From Allacma fusca (Eukaryota > Arthropoda > Collembola > Symphypleona > Sminthuridae), in the NCBI GenBank assembly GCA_947179485.1, contig OX359245.1:59693067-59757066 (forward strand): a DNA stretch of 64,000 bases, given 5' to 3'. Each line of letters begins with the position of its first letter. The first letter of the stretch is position 1. The notes below the pieces were generated by a model. That model saw only the letters and a program-made list of their open reading frames with translations. It did no database searches and was not told the origin of the DNA. Shown here in pieces: positions 57,173 through 64,000 of the stretch. The position numbers were made by a program, and so were the translations under genes.

Positions 57173-57659
57173 ATTTGGATGATGTATTTTAAATAGTTGT
57201 AGAGAAAATACATAAATTATAGAAAAGAAGCAAAACTTTAGGCTTAAGTAGCATGTTTTGGGTGTACTTTGAAATGTGAATTTTATCAGCCCAAGTAAGT
57301 AAACGTGGGAGTCAAAAATCTGCAATGCAAGAATTGCATATTGATAGTAGTTATGTAATATTTGTTTATTACAACTTTGCAAAAATATGTTTGTACGCTA
57401 AATGATTAGTCATTAAGTGCAAGCAAATGATTACACCAAAATATTAAAAAATAAATATTGTGTTTCCATAAAGTTGTGTATTTCAACTTCCAACATACTA
57501 CTGTGTGATTTGGTATACAAAGTTAGTAGATCTGTAGTTGAAGTCAAAGATACAAATTGAAACAATTCTCGCGAACATAGAAATGCATGCCTGAGTTTAA
57601 AAAATACCCAACAACCCAACGTGTCGTAGGTGCTCAAAATGGCAGGTCAATTTGGACAG

Positions 57660-58330
57660 GGGTGAAGGTGAAAATTTCACGGCATTTTCAATTACGCAAA
57701 CCTGTGTACAACATCCATAAATAACCCCCCTACAAATGTATTCAATTTTTCTCCAAAGGTAATCCCTCATGCATGGACATTAATGCGTTCATCCGCAATA
57801 AATCCCTCCGGCATAGCAAGTTTAACAAACTATGTTGTAACGCACATATGTACAACCTTCATAAGTTTCGCCCCGTAAAAGTATCATCAAATTTTCTCGA
57901 AATGTAAAACCATCGAGGAATCATTGGAGAGGAAAACAATAGTACAGATATCAAGAAAATTTGACATTTGTGGTGGGGGGCTAGCTATGCAGGTTGTACA
58001 TGTGCACATGCGAGATAAACAAGCAATGCTGGAGGGATTCATGGAGGAGGAAAACATTAGTGTTCTTGTTGGAGGGATTACCGTTGAATAAAATGTGACA
58101 ATATTTGTGTGGGAGACGGGCTAACTATGCAGCCTGTACATATGCGCAGCAGAGATATAGTTAAGCTATGTTGGAGGGAATCAATAATGCGGAAATCTGT
58201 GGTGCACATATTCGAGAGATTACTTTGGAATAAAATGTGACGATATTTGTGCTGGGGGCTAATTCAGTTTAATTTGTAAATTACTAATGTTGGGCATGTG
58301 TATATCATACGGCAAAACTCAATAGTGTAG
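57660..58330. repeat. Fold-back array of a repeat of about 140 bp
   Basis: Right of about 57,945 two to three direct units repeat (GA(C/T)ATTTGTG.GGGG, CTA(G/A)CTATGCAG, TGTACAT.TGC, ATG.TGGAGGGA; spacing about 135-140). Left of it (57,660-57,935) the same words appear in reverse complement (AATCCCTCC, GCATAGCAAG, GTACAACCTTCAT, CGCCCC). The transcript could fold on itself. Confidence 0.65.
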
Positions 58331-58740
58331 TTTATGCGTGGATAAATACGGAGTGAATATATAACATTGACTACATACATACTGATGCGCCATGATGGAG
58401 GGATAACTGTTGTGGGATTTTTGGTCAAACGGTATATAAATGTGCACGTTTAAACTTAAATTTCCTTGAAATTATAAAAATGATTATGTCACCAAGTTTT
58501 AAAAACTCAAAATCCTTATGGGATCTAACATTGATTTTTTCTGAAAGACTGGTACATGTGGCATACCGTTTTAAATTTTGAAACTTTGGTGACGTTTACC
58601 AGGAGAACGGGGAACAATGCACGCCAGTAAAATGAGTTTTGAAACATACTCGGTGAGTACTAAAACATGTGCTACGCTTTGTTTGAATCCACGTGTACCG
58701 TCTGAAAATGTTACCTTGTAAGTGTGACAAATTAATCACA
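58090..58740. repeat. Right arm of the long imperfect inverted repeat
   Basis: Partner of 54,040-54,640. Its inner part overlaps the fold-back array. ACTCGGTGAGTAC, a splice-donor-like block, is conserved in both arms. Confidence 0.8.
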
Positions 58741-58784
58741 TTGGTAAGATGCTGGTTTATAAAACACTGCGTGCCATCAAAAAT

Positions 58785-59690
58785 GACTATGGAAAAAACG
58801 AAATAGTATTTCCCGAATTTCTACAACATATTAGCAGGCACTTGCTACGAATAAGCATTTCTGAAAAATTACGAACATATAAAAACATGATGTTTTCACA
58901 CAAATTATGCCACCGCAAAATCGTTTGTAAAATCAAGCACAGTATTCGAAAATATGGTTTCCAGAAAAATCGTAGGAGTCACTCAATCTCACAATTCAAT
59001 GACAATGTAAACATGTGGGTTAGTAAAACACTCCAGCAGTACAAATAACTATGTAAAATCCTTCACACACTGTCCACATATATTGCAACCGTTCACAAGA
59101 CAATTACTACGAGTAAGCAAGTCTGAAAAGAACGGGCATATGTAAAGATGATGACTTCTTGGAAATTGTGCGAGTGCAGATACATTTGAAAAAGCACGGA
59201 CACTATTTGGAAATACGTTGATCACACAATTTGTACGGTTAAGTATGCCTGACAATTCATGGACATTACAAAGATGCTGTTATGTCAAACACTGTGCCAT
59301 TACAAAAAACTATGGAAAATCCAGCACACTTTCCACATATATTGCAACCGTTCAGCAGACAACTACTAGGACTAAGCATGTCCGACAAATCGCGGGCATA
59401 TGTCAAGATGATGATTTTTTGGAAATTGTGCGAGTGCAGATACATTTGAAAAATCAAGGACACTATTTGGAAATACGTTGATCAGACAATTTGTACGGTT
59501 AAGTATGTCTGGCAATTCATGGACATTACAAAGATGCTGTTATGTCAAACACTGTGCCATTACAAAAAACTATGGAAAATCCAGCACACACTTTCCACAT
59601 TTATTGCAACCGTTCAGCAGACAACTACTAGGACTAAGCATGTCTGACAATTCGCGGGCATATGTAAAGGTGATGATTTCCGAAATATTG
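58785..59690. repeat. Tandem repeat, about 260-bp period
   Basis: Copies begin at (A/G)ACTATG(G/T)AAAA near 58,785, 59,047, 59,308 and 59,568 (last one partial). Copies 2 to 4 are very alike, sharing GCAACCGTTCA(G/C)(C/A)AGACAA, GACTAAGCATGTC and GATACATTTGAAAAA; the first is more diverged. Each is open in part but no frame runs through several copies. Confidence 0.85.
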
Positions 59691-60969
59691 TGACAGCACA
59701 GAAAACTTTGACCAATCCATCCAATAGTATGCACAAGTTATGCAGAATATTTGCAGAGTATATAATTGGGAAATAGTCTCGCAAACTGGTGTAAAACAAT
59801 GTATTTAAAACCGATCGATTTTCAGTGTAGCCTCGCCAAACGTTTAGCGGAATATAATTGTACTTGAATATACAAGACTTCGTTGAAAACGGAATAGAAT
59901 AGAATTAAAACTTGACGGGCAGCAGTGATTTTACATAAAAGGGAATGGAAAATTATACAATAGATAAGGCTAGAGATAAACTAGACGTCAAGACAATGGT
60001 CACGAACTGATTTAATGTATCCAGCGCAACTGTAAAACCTAACGACCTTTGTACGATCCAGATCGTACGTCTATGTAAGTAAGTACAGGAGCATTTTTCC
60101 TGTTTCATCCTGGCAGTTAATTACTGCAAGTCAGCCGTTAAAACTGTCGTTCCAAAAAAGAGTCTCACAATCAGACAAAGGATTTGACCGCTGGAAGAGC
60201 CTCAGTTGTCCTCGCAGAACCACGCGGTTCTTTTTCTCAACTCGGACAAGACGGTTGGAATCTCATTATTCACGAATCAAGCCACGAGTACGAACATTTT
60301 TGGTAAGCTCTCAACAGAGAGAATTTTGCACATAATCATAAGCAGCCAAGTATGCAGTGATCATCCTAAGAACAGTAATTACAGTGCCACAGTAATTGAA
60401 ATTATTGCTAATTAGAACAGCTATTGATTTTGGGACAATTTGTTTGTTATTCTGCAGTTCCCGTTCCGAAGTGGGATGGAGTCAAGAAGCGGCAGTTGGA
60501 CTACAAATTAATAATAATAATAGTTTTAAATCAAAGAACCCTAATAAATAAGCAGCGAGTGTAATCTACGCCACCGGGTGATTTTATACGTAACTGGCAT
60601 TTATTCATAGGGAAAAGTTTGAGTGATCTGCCCAATTGCAACAAGCATAGCAACGGCTAGCCAGATTCCCATTTTACATATTCCCAGCAGTCCTCGCCTT
60701 AACAACCTTCGCATGATCTAGGAGTTTGATAACGCAAACCAGAGAAAAATTTGTTGAAGGAGAGATAATATTTGAACAACTTCTTCGACACAATTTATTT
60801 TGTCTAAATAGTCACTATTTCCAAAGTTTAGATTACAAGACGTTGTTTTAAAATTAGGCCCAAAACTCAATGATTATAGGTAAAACCAGATTCTTCGGGT
60901 GTGAGCATATGCAATCATTTTTTGAGTGACAAGAAATTTTTAAAAATGCCGTAAAAGAAATGTTATTAA
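59691..60969. other. Intergenic, with an 18-bp palindrome
   Basis: GTACGATCCAGATCGTAC lies at 60,051-60,068. A short minus frame at 60,717-60,607 (MRRLLRRGLLGICKMGIWLA...) looks signal-peptide-like but ends after 37 codons. Confidence 0.45.
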
Positions 60970-61525
60970 GTCACTCTCGCAGCAAGGTCTTGCAATTCGT
61001 TAAGAACTAACGGGCCCAGGCTGCTTGCTATCTCTTCGGATCCAAAAATATTTTTGTCAACAATAAAAGTAAATCTTTGCTGATTGTTCGTTCCTCCAGT
61101 GAATACGGTCATGCCTATTAACCCAAAAATTGTTGCCATTATGACATCGCGAAATTGCTTTATGAAGTCATATCACATGTGTATGTACTGGGTATTTTTA
61201 AATGATTTCTTTAGGACTCTCACTTACCCACCGACGAGATCGTGCCCAAATAAGGCATTATTTCCATCAACTCTAGACCCTCTAAATAGTCTGTTGTGGT
61301 TGTGACCGGGAAATGCGAAATTGAAAAACTTATTCCAATAGAACACGTGAGTTTGAGAATTCTTTGACTCACTGTTACGGGTAAATACGCTGCAAGTCGA
61401 GCAAGAAACGTTACGCACAGTCCGGCGGTAGAATGTGAAAGGTCCTGGAGTACTTTTTGAGTTTTGTACAGTCGGTCGATCGAGGAATAAGCTTCGCATG
61501 GTAACTTCGCACCCATAAACATACT
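60970..61525 (-). pseudogene. Possible two-exon gene fragment, unrecognised
   Basis: A minus-strand exon from an acceptor (GGTTTCAG|T) near 61,525 runs to a good donor (GTGG|GTAAGTGAG) near 61,226 and encodes SSIDRLYKTQKVLQDLSHST with hydrophobic surroundings. A second open piece (61,160-60,970; QFRDVIMATIFGLIGMTVFT ... NELQDLAARVT stop) follows 60 bases later, but the phases do not agree at the obvious AG. It may be part of a membrane protein, conceivably a diverged chemoreceptor, without the GR C-terminal motif of genes A and B. Confidence 0.3.
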
Positions 61526-61540
61526 GAAACCACAGTAAGA

Positions 61541-62109
61541 TTTAACGTAAAAGTTACCAATAGAGATATTTTTATGTAATATATAAACAATAATATTAAT
61601 ACATATTTTACGGGCTTATTTTATTTTTCCTAATTTTAGGGAACGGGTATAAGGTACGAAGAGTTAGCAAACACGAAAGGGTTGCTTGCCAGTCATCACA
61701 ACTGTAAAAGTAATGGCACATGGAAATTCAACATTCACTGGTCACACACATACAAACTAGTTTTAATACTAAAAAAGGTGGCGCAGTGACTGGGCACTGT
61801 AAAACAAACTAATTATTAAAAAACTTAAAAACATAATTAAATTCGACAACAAATACGCAGTGCAAACCTTTAATATATATTATCTTATAAAGCGCTCGCA
61901 ATTTAAGCGAAATAACATTAAAATTATAATAGCGTAATCGCGGTTCATATTCTTAGAAACGTGTTTTGCTGTATACATGTACATAAGTATGTACCTAACA
62001 TCAGGTACTCTATCATTTACTACACTTCGATATCAATTCGGCCATTGACGACTTTACACTTTAGTGTTAACCACATGTGATTTTTGTACTGATTGTAGGA
62101 ACTTTAGAC
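61541..62109. other. AT-rich intergenic DNA
   Basis: No supportable feature. Confidence 0.5.
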
Positions 62110-63291
62110 CAGAGCTGCGTTCAAGTCAAGTTATTTTAGACAACTTGACTTGAACTTGACTTGAACTTGAAAAAATTGTCTAAGCGAGGTATCCGCATTT
62201 GTACTTGATGAATCAAGTTTCTCAAGCAACTTGAGCATTCAAGTACTCGATTTTCAAGTTCATTTTATTGAACTTGAACTTGATCATAACTTGACGTTCA
62301 AGTTGGGCACATAACTTGACTTGAATGTGAACTTGGACTTGAACTTGATTATTCAAGTAATTTTTTCGTAAATTAATAATTAATACTACAAATTTCGGCC
62401 ATAACTATTATAGCTAATAATGGCTAGGACGTGATTAGGATTAATTAAACAGGATGCATTCTTTACTTTAAAATTGCCAAAAAATTTAAAATACTTGATC
62501 AAATAACTGTAAACATCTTATTTACTAATTTGCACTATTAAGAGTTTAGAAATCACATTACTGGCCTGCTCACATTAGTGTTGCACTCATCTGGTGAGTA
62601 TTATATTCATGAACATTTGTCGTCGTTAATTTTGCTGTCGATTTATAAGGTTGTTCGTCTGCGCCATCATGTTTAATATCAGCAAAAATTATTTTTACAT
62701 GAAATAATAAATTATTCTTAAACTTCTTCGTAGCTTCAGAACAGGTGAAGTGAACAATTAATTCATTTTTATAATGGAACAAGAACCCCGAGTATCAAAA
62801 AACATTTTTATAAAACAACAAGACGGAAATTTAAATTATTCAAAATTCAAAGTATGGAAACAGGACACAAGAGATATTCTCGACCACTGGGCATCGTGGA
62901 GGCAACTTTAATGTCGATGGAATGAAAACAAATACAAAGATAACATTTTTATGATGATTGACGCCCAATATTATTTTTAGTGGGAAGCAATGATGCCACT
63001 AATTAGGCATTGCTTACATTGCTTTGCAGGGGGAAAAACTCAAGTTATACTCAAGTTTTATTCAAGTACTTCCATTCATTGTACTTGAACTTGACTTGAT
63101 TTTACAATCAAGTAATAAATTATTAACTTGAACTTGATCGAACTTGAACTTGAAAATTCAAGTTAAAATTATAATTTCACTTGAACTTGATTTTCAAGTT
63201 TCAAGTTCCAAAATTTTCTGCACTTGACTTGACTTGAACTTGATACGCACTTAAACTATTCAAGTTAAACTTGAACTTGAACGCAGCTCTG
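62110..63291. mobile_element. hAT element, CAGAGCTGCGTTCAAG family, 1,182 bp
   Basis: The ends CAGAGCTGCGTTCAAGTCAA and (inwards) CAGAGCTGCGTTCAAGTTCA are flanked by CTTTAGAC / CTTAAGAC, a 7-of-8 target duplication. Long subterminal arrays of ACTTGAACTTGA / TCAAGTTCAAGT fill 62,125-62,360 and 63,050-63,280. The arrays resemble those of the 51,057 element, but the TIRs differ. The interior has a short plus frame at 62,774 (MEQEPRVSKNIFIKQQDGNL) of unknown origin. Confidence 0.92.
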
Positions 63292-63299
63292 CTTAAGAC

Positions 63300-64000
63300 C
63301 AATGATATAAGAAGCTTTATACCCTAAGAATAAGGGAGTCTCCTACGGCACGAATTAGATAGATTTATTAAAGGTCGATATGGCCTTAGGCTTACAACCC
63401 ACTGATTATTGCCTTTAATACATGTACATTTTATAAGATATGAAATTTATAAATACGATAAAAACATTAGTAAATGGATGGTACAGTTGTAGGTAAAAAT
63501 GTTCCCTGCTATAACAAGGGCCGTCAAAAAACACTGTACATGTTTTCATTTTAGTTTCTGATATACATATAATGTAAAAATATATGGTTGAAGTGGCATT
63601 GCTTCCATACAAATATAAAAATACATAGATATTTATAACATTTGATGGAACGCTGTCAGGTCGTGTGTTCTCTAATTCAGCCCACCAACATCTCCATTTT
63701 TAACTAGATATAATTTGGTACCCACCCACGGGATTAGTACTATTTTGCTAAGGCCACTGGTGGGCTGATGGGCGTACACTTCCTTTCAGCTTACATTTTA
63801 CTTACCATATACCTTACATTTGAGATTTCAGCGGTAGCGCTTTACAGCCGTTCTTCGTTCTAAGCATTTTAAATTATAGTCGGTTAGCAATATTAGCCGA
63901 CGATATATAAAAATATTAAATAATTAAATATAATAGAATTAGCGGATTATTAGTAAGAAAATTTCGATGGAAGATAATTTTCTTAAACGGTAAGGGAGTG
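63300..64000. other. Intergenic, with one spaced inverted repeat
   Basis: CAGCCCACCA near 63,679 and TGGTGGGCTG near 63,761 are perfect inverted 10-mers about 70 bases apart, possibly a tiny MITE, but there is no target duplication. Nothing else is supportable. Confidence 0.5.

Noticed and set aside
60607-60717. 37-codon minus frame with a signal-peptide-like hydrophobic core
   Set aside because: It stops at once, has no clear donor site and no downstream exon I can tie to it.

Overview
The window looks like AT-rich, repeat-laden nuclear DNA of an arthropod. The best clues are spliced seven-transmembrane chemoreceptor genes of the gustatory-receptor (GR) type and an intronless divergent ionotropic receptor (IR). 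Their style fits a springtail (Collembola), but that placement is inference. There is no bacterial operon, rRNA or CRISPR array.

Layout. 1-5,283: a plus-strand Ty3/gypsy element (integrase end plus 3' LTR) abuts a minus-strand Ty3/gypsy element (5' LTR, PBS, gag, zinc knuckles, protease), apparently nested. 5,440-6,256: a hAT MITE with a perfect 8-bp target duplication. 7,942-9,933: a divergent IR gene whose C-terminus is a coding minisatellite. 11,284-17,900: a decayed, 5'-truncated third Ty3/gypsy element with extra ORFs 3' of integrase. 17,930-18,110: a stray copy of the IR 5' flank. 19,359-24,142: hAT elements, one complete at both ends with a six-exon transposase. 24,502-34,292: a GR cluster (two intact genes, one pseudogene) interspersed with MITEs and a decayed tandem duplication. 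36,380-39,735: relict of a two-gene DNA transposon (a transposase-like protein of a widespread but poorly named animal family plus a DUF4806-type protein). 40,679-44,540: more hAT-type MITEs and a long hairpin. 44,500-60,000: an unusual block with a strand-composition switch near 50.1 kb, a palindrome at the switch, long inverted repeats, tandem repeats, two full-length-ended hAT elements, a retroposon with a 17-bp target duplication and a five-exon gene relict. 60-64 kb: a weak gene fragment and a further hAT element.

The host genes are the chemoreceptors. They sit at the cell membrane of sensory neurons in the families they resemble, and nothing in the sequence shows their ligands. Almost everything else is mobile DNA. 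The most coherent pattern is a set of hAT families sharing a CAGAG/TAG-type end and 8-bp target duplications. Each carries its own short G+C-richer motif repeated in both subterminal regions. I did not find a clearly new functional system. The strongest candidates for something under-described are the two-gene transposon relict at 36-40 kb, the 44-60 kb fold-back block, and the repeat-encoded tail of the IR.
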